From Vibrio profundi (GTDB taxonomy: Bacteria; Pseudomonadota; Gammaproteobacteria; Enterobacterales; Vibrionaceae), in NCBI RefSeq assembly GCF_005281835.1, contig NZ_RZIS01000007.1, positions 124,001-188,000 on the forward strand: DNA of 64,000 nucleotides, written 5' to 3'. Every line of letters starts with the position of its first letter. Within the stretch, counting starts at the first letter, position 1. The position numbers and the translations under genes are program-made. Below the pieces are notes generated by a model that worked only from the letters and a program-made list of their open reading frames with translations, searched no databases and had not been told where the DNA came from. This document shows positions 16,651-24,751 of the stretch, piece after piece.

Positions 16651-17373
16651 GTGACAACTACAGAAACGATCAACGCTGATATGTTACTTGAGATGGAATC
16701 TGTCAATGTAATGCCATTCAGTGAACACGATAAAATTATTCTTAGATCTTACGAAGCGGTTGTCGACGGCATTGCGAGCTTAATTGGCCCGTTCTGTGAG
16801 ATCGTTTTACACTCATTGGAAGATCTGAATACATCAGCGATTAAGATTGCCAACGGTGAAAATACGGGTCGACAAGTAGGTTCTCCAATCACCGATTTAG
16901 CGCTGAAAATGCTAAAAGACATTGAAGGCTCGGAACGCAATTTCTCTCGTTCGTATTTCACTCGTGCTAAAGGTGGTGTCTTAATGAAGTCGATCACCAT
17001 TGCTATCCGCAATGGTGAAAATCGAGTCATTGGTTTGCTATGTATCAATGTCAATCTAGACGCACCATTCTCGCAAGTCCTGCAATCTTTCATGCCAACT
17101 CAAGAAGCAAAAGAAGCAGCCTCTTCAGTAAACTTTGCTAGTGATGTTGAAGAACTTGTTGATCAGACTGTTGAGCGCACGATTGAAGAAATCAACGCAG
17201 ATAAATCAGTGTCGAATAATACCAAGAACCGTCAAATCGTGATGGAACTGTACGACAAAGGTATTTTCGATATTAAAGATGCGATTAACCGTGTTGCTGA
17301 TAGATTGAACATATCTAAGCACACTGTCTATCTTTACATCCGCCAACGTAAAACTGAGGACGAAGAAAGTTGA
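16651..17373 (+). CDS. yheO: YheO-like PAS/HTH transcriptional regulator
   Basis: 240 residues with a GTG start behind TAAGGAATAA. The N-terminal two thirds form a PAS-like YheO domain (IVLHSLEDLNTSAIKIANG, GLLCINVNLDAP). The C-terminal HTH is VADRLNISKHTVYLYIRQRK. The family (YheO/DUF2083 type) is a conserved predicted DNA-binding regulator. Its stop overlaps the TTG start of tusD, and the yheO-tusDCB order is conserved in enterics and vibrios, so it is likely co-expressed with the sulfur relay. Its targets are unknown. Confidence 0.9.
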   Translation: MTTTETINADMLLEMESVNVMPFSEHDKIILRSYEAVVDGIASLIGPFCEIVLHSLEDLNTSAIKIANGENTGRQVGSPITDLALKMLKDIEGSERNFSRSYFTRAKGGVLMKSITIAIRNGENRVIGLLCINVNLDAPFSQVLQSFMPTQEAKEAASSVNFASDVEELVDQTVERTIEEINADKSVSNNTKNRQIVMELYDKGIFDIKDAINRVADRLNISKHTVYLYIRQRKTEDEES

Positions 17374-17768
17374 GTTCACGCTTAACCTATACCCTGTTAG
17401 TTAATGGTGCTGTCTATGGGTCTCAATCTGCACGTAATGCCTACTTGTTTGCCAGGGAAGTAGTAGCACAAGGGCATCAACTGAAAAGTGTGTTCTTTTA
17501 TCAAGATGGCGTAACCAATGGTTCAGGTTTAACGGCACCTGCTAATGATGAGTTTGATCTCGTTAAAGGGTGGCAAGAGCTGGCGCAGGAACATAACGTC
17601 AGCCTAGAAACTTGTGTAGCGGCAGCATTGCGACGTGGCATCATCAGTGAGGCGGAAGCGAAGCAGCATCAATTAGATTCATCAAACTTAGCGCAGGGCT
17701 TTGAACAAACTGGGTTAGGCAGCTTAGCAGAAGCGTTACTCACACAAGATAGGGTCGTTCAATTTTGA
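17370..17768 (+). CDS. tusD: Sulfurtransferase complex subunit TusD
   Basis: 132 residues; TTG start overlapping the yheO stop. The DsrE fold begins LTYTLLVNGAVYGSQSARNAY. The active cysteine is in ETCVAAALRRGI, equivalent to the persulfide-carrying Cys78 of E. coli TusD. In the TusBCD hexamer it takes sulfur from TusA and passes it to TusE and MnmA for 2-thiolation of tRNA uridine 34 (Lys, Glu, Gln). It overlaps tusC by 4 bases. Confidence 0.95.
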   Translation: MSSRLTYTLLVNGAVYGSQSARNAYLFAREVVAQGHQLKSVFFYQDGVTNGSGLTAPANDEFDLVKGWQELAQEHNVSLETCVAAALRRGIISEAEAKQHQLDSSNLAQGFEQTGLGSLAEALLTQDRVVQF

Positions 17769-18121
17769 AAAAATTAGCCTTTGTTTTTCAAAGCTTACCG
17801 CATTCCAATTCTGCAGGCCGAGAAGGGCTAGATGCGCTTTTGGCGGCATCAGCCTATAGCGAAGATATTCATGTTTTCTTTCTTGGTGATGGCGTGACTC
17901 AGTTGGTGGGCGAACAGAAACCACAAGAGGTGCTTAGTCGTGATTACATTAGTGCATATAAGCTAATGGATTTATACGATATCGAGAATATTTATGCTTG
18001 TGAGCAAAGCATAAATAATTTTGGTCTGCTGAATGTGGATAAGGTAATCGATGTTGATGTGCTACCGACTGAACAAATTTGTCAGCGTTTAGCTGAATGC
18101 GATCAAGTTTTAACCTTCTAG
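17765..18121 (+). CDS. tusC: Sulfurtransferase complex subunit TusC
   Basis: 118 residues; TTG start overlapping the tusD stop (TTGA). A DsrE/F-fold protein beginning LAFVFQSLPHSNSAGREGLD, typical of TusC. It is a structural subunit of the TusBCD complex. Both tusD and tusC use TTG starts and 4-base overlaps, suggesting tight translational coupling for stoichiometric assembly. tusB starts 8 bases later. Confidence 0.94.
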   Translation: MKKLAFVFQSLPHSNSAGREGLDALLAASAYSEDIHVFFLGDGVTQLVGEQKPQEVLSRDYISAYKLMDLYDIENIYACEQSINNFGLLNVDKVIDVDVLPTEQICQRLAECDQVLTF

Positions 18122-18129
18122 GCTAGAAT

Positions 18130-18405
18130 ATGCTTCATATTATTAAATCTCTCGATAAACTACCTTTGGTCTTTAACTACATAGCTAGTGAAGATCACGT
18201 GTTGTTGGTGGAAAATGCCGTCTATGCTGCTAACCCAAACCATCAAATGCACTCTGCGTTAATCGATTTAAATCGTATCTCTGTGTTAGAGGAAGATTGC
18301 TCGGCTCGAGGCCTAGTATCAGTGCTATCAAAAACGATTTCTATGGTCAGCTTTTCAGGCTTTGTAGAACTTACGGTTTTGCATAACAAATCAATGACTT
18401 GGTGA
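18130..18405 (+). CDS. tusB: Sulfurtransferase complex subunit TusB
   Basis: 91 residues, MLHIIKSLDKLPLV..., the DsrH/TusB fold. It is the smallest subunit of TusBCD and lacks the TusD active cysteine. It ends the yheO-tusDCB unit; a hairpin follows at 18424-18452, before the str operon promoter. This yheO-tusDCB-rpsL order is the same as in E. coli. Confidence 0.92.
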   Translation: MLHIIKSLDKLPLVFNYIASEDHVLLVENAVYAANPNHQMHSALIDLNRISVLEEDCSARGLVSVLSKTISMVSFSGFVELTVLHNKSMTW

Positions 18406-18423
18406 TTGTTATCAATTGCATTT

Positions 18424-18452
18424 TCTAGAGCTAAAACTTCCTGAGCTCTAGA
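18424..18452 (+). terminator. Hairpin after tusB
   Basis: TCTAGAGCT (18424-18432) and AGCTCTAGA (18444-18452) are perfect 9-bp arms with an 11-nt loop. No T run follows, so it may be a weak terminator insulating the str promoter. Confidence 0.45.
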
Positions 18453-18477
18453 TGGCTAAAAAAGATCTGTATATTTC

Positions 18478-18515
18478 TTGACACACCTCCCACTGCTGAA
18501 TAGAATTTTGCGTCC
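18478..18515 (+). promoter_or_regulatory. str operon promoter
   Basis: -35 TTGACA (18478-18483), 17-bp spacer, -10 TAGAAT (18501-18506). GCGTCC (18510-18515) follows, a GC-rich discriminator of the type seen at stringently controlled rRNA and ribosomal protein promoters. It lies about 70 bases upstream of rpsL. Confidence 0.85.
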
Positions 18516-18586
18516 CTATTTATACTATGTGTAAGTAGGGCTAGATTTTTCACAAGCTTACTTTTAAGTAAATCAGGAGCTAGTTA

Positions 18587-18961
18587 ATGGCAACTATTAA
18601 CCAGTTGGTTCGCAAACCTCGTGTAAAGCAAGTTGTTAAAAGCAACGTGCCTGCACTAGAAGCGTGCCCACAAAAACGTGGTGTATGTACTCGTGTTTAC
18701 ACTACTACACCTAAAAAACCTAACTCAGCACTTCGTAAAGTATGTCGTGTTCGTCTAACGAACGGCTTCGAAGTAACATCGTACATCGGTGGTGAAGGTC
18801 ACAACCTACAAGAGCACAGTGTTGTTCTAATCCGTGGCGGTCGTGTAAAAGACCTTCCGGGTGTACGTTACCACACTGTACGTGGCGCACTTGACTGTGC
18901 TGGCGTAAATGACCGTAAACAAGGTCGTTCTAAGTACGGTGTTAAACGTCCTAAGTCTTAA
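18587..18961 (+). CDS. rpsL: 30S ribosomal protein S12
   Basis: 124 residues, as in E. coli. S12 sits at the decoding centre and monitors codon-anticodon pairing. TPKKPNSALRK (41-51) and RGGRVKDLPGVRYH (83-96) carry wild-type Lys43 and Lys88, so no classical streptomycin-resistance substitution is present. Asp89 is the usual RimO methylthiolation target. First gene of the str operon, SD CAGGAG. Confidence 0.99.
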   Translation: MATINQLVRKPRVKQVVKSNVPALEACPQKRGVCTRVYTTTPKKPNSALRKVCRVRLTNGFEVTSYIGGEGHNLQEHSVVLIRGGRVKDLPGVRYHTVRGALDCAGVNDRKQGRSKYGVKRPKS

Positions 18962-19065
18962 TGGATTCCGTTAAGTAAGGCCAAACACTAAATTAATTTA
19001 AATTCTTAATTTTTGAAAAAACTGTAAAGTTTTGGATAACCTGAAGAAGACAACGGAGAATATCC

Positions 19066-19536
19066 ATGCCACGTCGTCGCGTAATAGGTCAGCGTAAGAT
19101 CCTTCCAGATCCTAAGTTCAAATCTGAATTGCTGGCAAAATTCGTTAACATCCTAATGGTTGACGGAAAGAAATCTACTGCAGAGAAGATCGTTTACACT
19201 GCACTAGAAACTATGGCTGAGAAATCTGGTAAAGATCACTTAGCTGTATTTGAAGAAGCTCTTGAAAATGTTCGCCCAGCGGTAGAAGTTAAATCTCGCC
19301 GTGTAGGTGGTTCAACTTACCAAGTACCTGTAGAAGTACGTCCGGTTCGCCGTAACGCACTTGCTATGCGTTGGGTAGTTGAAGCTGCGCGTAAGCGTGG
19401 TGAAAAATCTATGGCTCAACGCCTAGCTGCTGAAATGCTAGACGCGTCTGAGAACAAAGGTACTGCGGTTAAGAAACGTGAAGACGTTCACCGCATGGCT
19501 GACGCAAACAAAGCGTTCGCACATTACCGTTGGTAA
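19066..19536 (+). CDS. rpsG: 30S ribosomal protein S7
   Basis: 156 residues, MPRRRVIGQRKILPDPKFKSE. It nucleates assembly of the 30S head and contacts the E-site tRNA. In E. coli, S7 represses the str operon by binding the rpsL-rpsG intercistronic RNA. The spacer here is also long (104 bases) and AT-rich, compatible with such control, but no specific S7 site could be drawn by eye. A strong hairpin follows the stop. Confidence 0.99.
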   Translation: MPRRRVIGQRKILPDPKFKSELLAKFVNILMVDGKKSTAEKIVYTALETMAEKSGKDHLAVFEEALENVRPAVEVKSRRVGGSTYQVPVEVRPVRRNALAMRWVVEAARKRGEKSMAQRLAAEMLDASENKGTAVKKREDVHRMADANKAFAHYRW

Positions 19537-19545
19537 TACCTTTTC

Positions 19546-19576
19546 AGTGCTGCAAGGTTCCTTGCAGCACTTCTTT
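19546..19576 (+). terminator. Terminator-like hairpin between rpsG and fusA
   Basis: AGTGCTGCAAGG (19546-19557) and CCTTGCAGCACT (19560-19571) form a near-perfect 12-bp stem followed by TCTTT. It lies 10 bases after the rpsG stop inside an operon that is normally continuous, so it may be a partial terminator tuning fusA relative to rpsL-rpsG. Confidence 0.6.
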
Positions 19577-19660
19577 AGTTCCTATGCGTATGCTAGGAAC
19601 TATTGCTATTTCTAGGGCAAGCAATTTTAAATCCTAGGCATAGCAATAGTCCCTAAGTCT
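19577..19660. repeat. Nested palindromes rich in CTAGG before fusA
   Basis: TAGTTCCTA / TAGGAACTA (9-bp arms, about 19576-19602) is followed by ACTATTGCTA / TAGCAATAGT (10-bp arms, about 19600-19651), with TCTAGGGC and TCCTAGGC inside. The element resembles the CCTAGG-rich one before slyD. Its function is unknown. Confidence 0.5.
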
Positions 19661-19679
19661 CTAATAAGAGGATTCAACC

Positions 19680-21776
19680 GTGGCTCGTAAAACTCCTATT
19701 GAGCGCTACCGTAATATTGGTATCGTTGCTCACGTAGATGCAGGTAAAACAACCACAAGTGAACGTATTCTGTTCTATACCGGTCTTTCTCACAAAATCG
19801 GCGAAGTTCACGATGGTGCAGCAACCATGGACTGGATGGAGCAAGAGCAAGAGCGCGGTATTACGATCACTTCAGCAGCAACTACTACGTTCTGGCGTGG
19901 TATGGAAGCGCAATTCCCAGATCACCGTATCAACATCATCGACACTCCTGGACACGTTGACTTCACTATCGAAGTTGAACGTTCTCTACGTGTACTTGAT
20001 GGTGCGGTTGTTGTGTTCTGTGGTTCATCTGGTGTTGAACCTCAATCAGAGACAGTTTGGCGTCAAGCTGATAAGTACCAAGTTCCACGTATGGTTTTCG
20101 TTAACAAAATGGACCGTACTGGCGCAGACTTCCTGCGTGTTATTGAACAGATCCAGGATCGTTTAGGCGCAACTCCTGTTCCGATTCAACTGAACATTGG
20201 TGCTGAAGAAAACTTCCAAGGTGTTGTCGATCTTATCAAGATGAAGGCAATCAACTGGAACGAAGCTGACCAGGGTATGACTTTCACGTACGAAGACATT
20301 CCAGCAGACATGCAAGAAATGGCTGAAGAATATCGTACAGAACTTGTTGAAGCAGCGGCAGAAGCCTCTGAAGAGCTAATGGATAAGTACCTTGAAGAAG
20401 GTGAACTAACAGAAGCTGAAATTAAACAAGGTCTTCGTACTCGTACCCTTAATAATGAAATCGTACTAGCAACTTGTGGTAGTGCTTTCAAAAACAAAGG
20501 CGTACAAGCTGTTCTAGATGCAGTCGTTGATTTCCTTCCTTCTCCAGTTGATGTACCTGCAATCAAAGGTATCGATGAAGACGAGAATGAAGCAGAGCGT
20601 CATGCTGACGATAATGAACCATTCTCAGCGCTAGCATTCAAAATTGCTACAGACCCGTTTGTTGGTACTTTGACTTTCGTTCGTGTTTACTCTGGTGTTG
20701 TTGAAAGCGGAAAAACAGCTTACAACTCAGTGAAGAAACAACGTGAACGTTTAGGTCGCATTGTTCAAATGCACTCAAACAAGCGCGAAGAAGTAAAAGA
20801 AGTTCGTGCGGGTGACATCGCGGCTATTATTGGCCTAAAAGATGTGACCACAGGTGAAACTCTGTGTGACCAGAACCATAAGATTGTTCTTGAGCGCATG
20901 GAGTTCCCAGATCCAGTTATCCAGATCGTTGTAGAGCCGAGCTCACAAGCTGATCAAGATAAAATGACTATTGCGCTAAGTAAATTAGCAGCAGAAGACC
21001 CATCGTTCCGCGTCGATATGGATGACGAAACAGGCCAGACACTAATTTCTGGTATGGGTGAACTACACTTAGATATCATCGTTGACCGTATGAAGCGCGA
21101 ATTCAGCGTGAACTGCAACGTTGGTAACCCGCAAGTGGCTTACCGTGAAACCATTCGTGGTACAGCGAAAGCGGAAGGCAAATTTATCCGTGAGCATGGT
21201 GGTAAAGGTCAGTACGGTCACGTATGGCTGAAACTGGAACCATCAGAAGTTGGCGAAGGCTTTGTCTTCGTGGATGAAATTGCCGATGGTACAGTACCTA
21301 AAGAGTTTATCGCTTCAGTGGCTAAAGGCGTTGAAGAGCAGATGAACAATGGTGTGCTTGCTGGCTATCCAGTTTTGGATATCAAAGCTACACTATACGA
21401 TGGTTCTTACCATGAAACAGATTCAAGTGAGATGGCGTTTACAATCGCTGCCTCTATGGCTTTCAGAACGGGTGCACTTGAAGCGCAACCTGTTCTGCTT
21501 GAGCCTATGATGAAAGTTGAAGTGACTACTCCAGAAGACTGGATGGGTGACGTTGTTGGCGATATTAACCGTCGTCGCGGCATCATCGAAGGTATGGACG
21601 AGGGGACAGCTGGCCTGAAGATAATTCGTGCACAAGTTCCGTTGTCTGTCATGTTCGGTTACTCAACTGATTTACGTTCTGCGACACAAGGTCGTGCTTC
21701 TTACTCTATGGAGTTTAGTGAGTACGCTGAAGTGCCTAACAATGTTGCAAAAGCAATCATTGCAGAGCGTGGTTAA
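19680..21776 (+). CDS. fusA: Elongation factor G
   Basis: 698 residues with a GTG start after AAGAGGATTCAACC. Domain I GTPase: AHVDAGKTTTSERIL (G1), RGITITSA (switch region), DTPGHVDF (G3) and NKMDR (G4). Domains II-V are complete, ending with the VPLSVMFGYSTDLRS region of domain V. It translocates tRNA-mRNA on the ribosome and acts with RRF in recycling. It is the canonical str-operon copy; vibrios often carry a second fusA elsewhere. Confidence 0.98.
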   Translation: MARKTPIERYRNIGIVAHVDAGKTTTSERILFYTGLSHKIGEVHDGAATMDWMEQEQERGITITSAATTTFWRGMEAQFPDHRINIIDTPGHVDFTIEVERSLRVLDGAVVVFCGSSGVEPQSETVWRQADKYQVPRMVFVNKMDRTGADFLRVIEQIQDRLGATPVPIQLNIGAEENFQGVVDLIKMKAINWNEADQGMTFTYEDIPADMQEMAEEYRTELVEAAAEASEELMDKYLEEGELTEAEIKQGLRTRTLNNEIVLATCGSAFKNKGVQAVLDAVVDFLPSPVDVPAIKGIDEDENEAERHADDNEPFSALAFKIATDPFVGTLTFVRVYSGVVESGKTAYNSVKKQRERLGRIVQMHSNKREEVKEVRAGDIAAIIGLKDVTTGETLCDQNHKIVLERMEFPDPVIQIVVEPSSQADQDKMTIALSKLAAEDPSFRVDMDDETGQTLISGMGELHLDIIVDRMKREFSVNCNVGNPQVAYRETIRGTAKAEGKFIREHGGKGQYGHVWLKLEPSEVGEGFVFVDEIADGTVPKEFIASVAKGVEEQMNNGVLAGYPVLDIKATLYDGSYHETDSSEMAFTIAASMAFRTGALEAQPVLLEPMMKVEVTTPEDWMGDVVGDINRRRGIIEGMDEGTAGLKIIRAQVPLSVMFGYSTDLRSATQGRASYSMEFSEYAEVPNNVAKAIIAERG

Positions 21777-21828
21777 ACAAAAGGAACGCATTTTTTTCAT
21801 TTTTTGAAAGATCTAATGCGTCCAAATA

Positions 21829-21857
21829 TTGCGCTAGCGAGAGTTGGCGCATAAAAT
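21829..21857 (+). promoter_or_regulatory. Candidate tuf promoter
   Basis: TTGCGC (21829-21834), 17-bp spacer, TAAAAT (21852-21857), in the 147-base fusA-tuf gap, about 67 bases before the tuf start. A separate tuf promoter would explain higher EF-Tu than EF-G levels. Confidence 0.5.
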
Positions 21858-21923
21858 AGCAATTTCTGGCGCGTCTCGATCAATAAGGATCGTGGCGAAT
21901 CATAACTAGGAAGGAACACGCTC

Positions 21924-23108
21924 GTGTCTAAAGAAAAATTTGAACGTACGAAACCGCACGTAAACGTTGGTACTATCGGCCACGTTGACCACGGTAAAAC
22001 AACTCTAACTGCTGCTATCTGTACTACACTTTCTAAAGTGTACGGTGGTGAAGCGAAAGACTTCGCATCTATCGATAACGCTCCAGAAGAGCGTGAGCGC
22101 GGTATCACAATCGCAACTTCTCACGTTGAGTACGACACTCCAACTCGTCACTACGCACACGTAGACTGCCCAGGACACGCGGATTATGTTAAAAACATGA
22201 TCACTGGTGCTGCGCAAATGGACGGTGGTATCCTAGTTGTTGCTGCGACTGATGGCCCAATGCCTCAAACTCGTGAGCACATCCTACTTGGTCGTCAAGT
22301 TGGTATCCCTTACATCATCGTATTCATGAACAAATGTGACATGGTTGATGACGAAGAGCTACTTGAGCTAGTAGAAATGGAAGTTCGTGAACTTCTTTCT
22401 GAGTACGAATTCCCAGGTGATGACCTACCAGTAATCCAAGGTTCAGCTCTTGGTGCACTAAACGGCGAAAAGCAATGGGAAGACAAGATCGTTGAGCTTG
22501 CAGAAGCACTAGATTCTTACATCCCAGAGCCAGAGCGTGCAGTAGACCAACCGTTCCTACTACCGATTGAAGACGTATTCTCAATCCAAGGTCGTGGTAC
22601 TGTTGTAACTGGTCGTATCGAGCGTGGTATCCTACGTGTAGGTGACGAAGTAGAAATCGTTGGTATCAAAGAGACTACTCTTACTACTTGTACTGGTGTT
22701 GAAATGTTCCGTAAGCTGCTTGACGAAGGTCGTGCAGGTGAGAACGTTGGTGCACTACTACGTGGTACTAAGCGTGACGAAGTTGAACGTGGCCAAGTAC
22801 TATCTGCTAAAGGTTCTATCAACCCACACACTAAGTTCGAGTCTGAAGTATACGTACTTTCTAAAGACGAAGGCGGCCGTCACACTCCTTTCTTCAAAGG
22901 TTACCGTCCACAGTTCTACTTCCGTACAACTGACGTAACAGGCGACATCACTCTACCAGAAGGCGTAGAAATGGTAATGCCAGGTGACAACGTTCAAATG
23001 ACTGTTGAGCTAATCGCTCCAATCGCAATGGACGAAGGTCTACGTTTCGCAATCCGCGAAGGTGGCCGTACAGTTGGTGCTGGTGTTGTAGCTAAAATCT
23101 TCGCTTAA
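21924..23108 (+). CDS. tuf: Elongation factor Tu
   Basis: 394 residues with a GTG start after AGGAAGGAACACGCTC. GTPase motifs are GHVDHGKTTLTAA, DCPGHADY and NKCDMV, followed by complete domains 2 and 3. It carries aminoacyl-tRNA to the A site and is the most abundant cell protein. The codon choice is extremely biased, as expected. Last gene of the str operon, ending in a strong terminator. This is the tufA position; a tufB copy probably exists elsewhere. Confidence 0.98.
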   Translation: MSKEKFERTKPHVNVGTIGHVDHGKTTLTAAICTTLSKVYGGEAKDFASIDNAPEERERGITIATSHVEYDTPTRHYAHVDCPGHADYVKNMITGAAQMDGGILVVAATDGPMPQTREHILLGRQVGIPYIIVFMNKCDMVDDEELLELVEMEVRELLSEYEFPGDDLPVIQGSALGALNGEKQWEDKIVELAEALDSYIPEPERAVDQPFLLPIEDVFSIQGRGTVVTGRIERGILRVGDEVEIVGIKETTLTTCTGVEMFRKLLDEGRAGENVGALLRGTKRDEVERGQVLSAKGSINPHTKFESEVYVLSKDEGGRHTPFFKGYRPQFYFRTTDVTGDITLPEGVEMVMPGDNVQMTVELIAPIAMDEGLRFAIREGGRTVGAGVVAKIFA

Positions 23109-23141
23109 TAGCGAATTGATTTTGCGATAAACGCACATCAT

Positions 23142-23170
23142 AAAAAAGGAAGCTTCGGCTTCCTTTTTTT
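23142..23170 (+). terminator. Rho-independent terminator of the str operon
   Basis: AAAAAAGGAAGC (23142-23153), loop TTCG, GCTTCCTTTTTTT (23158-23170): a classic UUCG-capped terminator with a long T run. Confidence 0.95.
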
Positions 23171-23264
23171 ATACGTAGAGTTTGTGGCTTTCAGTAAAGT
23201 TCAAACGGATCTTGTGGGTATAACGCTTATTACAAATCGATCTAAAGGCAATGTGTTCAACACT

Positions 23265-23283
23265 AGAAATGCTAACTATTATC
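23265..23283 (+). promoter_or_regulatory. Possible Fur box upstream of bfd
   Basis: The 19-mer at 23265-23283 matches the consensus GATAATGATAATCATTATC at about 13 of 19 positions by hand alignment (AATG..TAA..ATTATC). It is 36 bases before the bfd start; bfd is Fur-repressed in E. coli. Confidence 0.45.
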
Positions 23284-23318
23284 GTTTATATTTTCTTTAA
23301 TTAGAAAAGGTAGTAAAT

Positions 23319-23507
23319 ATGTTCGTTTGTCTTTGTAACGCTGTATCCGATAAAACCATACGTAAGCTAGTTAGAGAGGAAGGTATTACGGATGTCAAAG
23401 GCATCAAAAAGTGTACTGCGTTGGGCTCACAATGTGGTAAATGCATTAAACAAGCGAAGGTGATTATCGAAGAAAATACTATCGAATGTTTAAAACTCGC
23501 AAGTTAG
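23319..23507 (+). CDS. bfd: Bacterioferritin-associated ferredoxin
   Basis: 62 residues. Four cysteines, in FVCLCNAV (CxC) and CTALGSQCGKC, bind a [2Fe-2S] cluster (Fer2_BFD fold). Bfd docks on bacterioferritin and passes electrons to release stored iron. It is followed by bfr after 67 bases, the conserved bfd-bfr pair next to the S10 operon as in E. coli. A possible Fur box lies just upstream. Confidence 0.95.
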   Translation: MFVCLCNAVSDKTIRKLVREEGITDVKGIKKCTALGSQCGKCIKQAKVIIEENTIECLKLAS

Positions 23508-23574
23508 TCTGACTTTTTTTTGACTACTCTTCATTTGCTTCTACATTTAAAGGAGCCAAAGAGGAGGGCTTGTC

Positions 23575-24057
23575 ATGAAAGGCGATCCAATCATAATCCA
23601 GCACCTAAACAAAGTACTTGGCAACGAACTCGTTGCTATCAATCAATATTTCCTTCATGCACGTATGTACAAAGACTGGGGTTTAAAGCACCTAGCGGAT
23701 AAGGAATATCACGAATCTATCGATGAAATGAAGCATGCCGATCACCTAATAGAACGTATTCTATTTTTGGAAGGTTTACCTAACCTCCAAGACCTAGGTA
23801 AACTAAATATTGGTGAAGACACGAAAGAAATGTTGGAAAGTGATCTCGACGTAGAGATGAAGGCTATTCCTGATTTAAAAAGTGCGATAGCTTATGCAGA
23901 AGATACTCACGATTATGTATCACGCGATTTGTTCCAAGATATACTTGAAGATGAAGAAGAACATGTCGATTGGCTCGAAACTCAACTCGGACTAATCAAA
24001 ATGACCGGCATTGAAAACTACCTACAAGCCCAATATGTCGATGACGACGAAGACTAG
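23575..24057 (+). CDS. bfr: Bacterioferritin
   Basis: 160 residues from ATG 23575. Haem ligand Met52 lies in the stretch DEMKHADHLIERI. Ferroxidase ligands Glu18 (GNELVAIN), Glu51, His54, Glu94, Glu127 and His130 (EEEHVDWLE) are all present. It forms a 24-subunit cage that oxidises and stores iron with haem between subunits. A haem-binding Bfr is favoured over plain ferritin because Met52 is present and bfd is adjacent. A terminator follows. Confidence 0.95.
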   Translation: MKGDPIIIQHLNKVLGNELVAINQYFLHARMYKDWGLKHLADKEYHESIDEMKHADHLIERILFLEGLPNLQDLGKLNIGEDTKEMLESDLDVEMKAIPDLKSAIAYAEDTHDYVSRDLFQDILEDEEEHVDWLETQLGLIKMTGIENYLQAQYVDDDED

Positions 24058-24064
24058 CTGCAGT

Positions 24065-24095
24065 AAGCCAACAAGTTGAGTTTACTTGTTGGCTT
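24065..24095 (+). terminator. Terminator of bfd-bfr
   Basis: AAGCCAACAAGT (24065-24076) and ACTTGTTGGCTT (24084-24095) are perfect 12-bp arms around TGAGTTT, 8 bases after the bfr stop. The T tail is short. Confidence 0.75.
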
Positions 24096-24146
24096 CCATC
24101 AAAATCTCCTCAATTAAATCATATTCGATTAATTTCCCAACAGCAC

Positions 24147-24174
24147 TTGCAAGATAAAATGTGATCTGTATAAT
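24147..24174 (+). promoter_or_regulatory. S10 operon promoter
   Basis: TTGCAA (24147-24152), 16-bp spacer, TATAAT (24169-24174), followed by the GC-rich GCACCGC. The predicted start near 24181 gives a leader of about 245 nt before rpsJ. Confidence 0.75.
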
Positions 24175-24180
24175 GCACCG

Positions 24181-24425
24181 CACTGGCTTAAGCTGGTTGT
24201 GAACCAATGAGCACTGAGGAGTAGGCCTTGCCTAGTAATGTATACTCAGCTTATGTTCGCGGTTAATAAAAATAGTAAGTTTCGTACTTACTTCAAAAGT
24301 TAACTGACAATGCGTCCTAATTTTGGATGCTACGGTTTCACATAAATCAATCGGCATTCTCTCGTTTTATCGAGTTTGAGTGGCGATATTGTTTGTGTAA
24401 TTTTTAATAATTGGAGCTCTGTCTC
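24181..24425 (+). promoter_or_regulatory. S10 operon leader (L4-responsive type)
   Basis: The 245-nt untranslated leader contains several hairpins: AGTAAGT/ACTTACT (24274-24292), GCGTCC/GGATGC with a T-rich loop (24312-24330), and CTCG/CGAG (24361-24374). In E. coli and other gammaproteobacteria, ribosomal protein L4 binds this leader to cause premature termination and block translation. Identification rests on position, length and hairpins, not on a computed covariance match. Confidence 0.6.
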
Positions 24426-24737
24426 ATGCAGAACCAACGTATTCGTATCCGCCTTAAAGCTTTCGATTACAAACTAATCGATGCTTCAACTGCGGAAATC
24501 GTTGAAACAGCAAAACGTACTGGCGCACAGGTTCGTGGTCCTATCCCACTTCCTACTCGTAAAGAGCGTTTCACTGTTCTTATCTCTCCACACGTCAACA
24601 AAGATGCACGTGACCAGTACGAAATTCGTACTCACAAGCGTTTGATCGACATCGTTGAGCCAACAGACAAAACTGTTGACGCTCTAATGCGTCTTGATCT
24701 TGCTGCTGGCGTTGATGTTCAAATCAGCCTAGGTTAA
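24426..24737 (+). CDS. rpsJ: 30S ribosomal protein S10 / NusE
   Basis: 103 residues from ATG 24426 ([17 protein letters not shown]), which follows TTGGAGC. An upstream TTG in frame is rejected because the family begins here. S10 binds the 30S head and also serves as NusE in NusB/NusG antitermination. First gene of an 11-gene S10 operon. Confidence 0.98.
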
Positions 24738-24751
24738 GGGAGATAAGAATA

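Noticed and set aside
21812..21823. TCTAAT-GCGTCC after fusA as a promoter
   Set aside because: No -35 is present and AATGCGT pairs with ACGCATT at 21786-21792; the TTGCGC/TAAAAT pair downstream is the better promoter.
24306..24317. GACAAT-GCGTCC in the S10 leader as a second promoter of str/spc type
   Set aside because: There is no -35 and GCGTCC pairs with GGATGC downstream as a hairpin, so it is better explained as leader structure.
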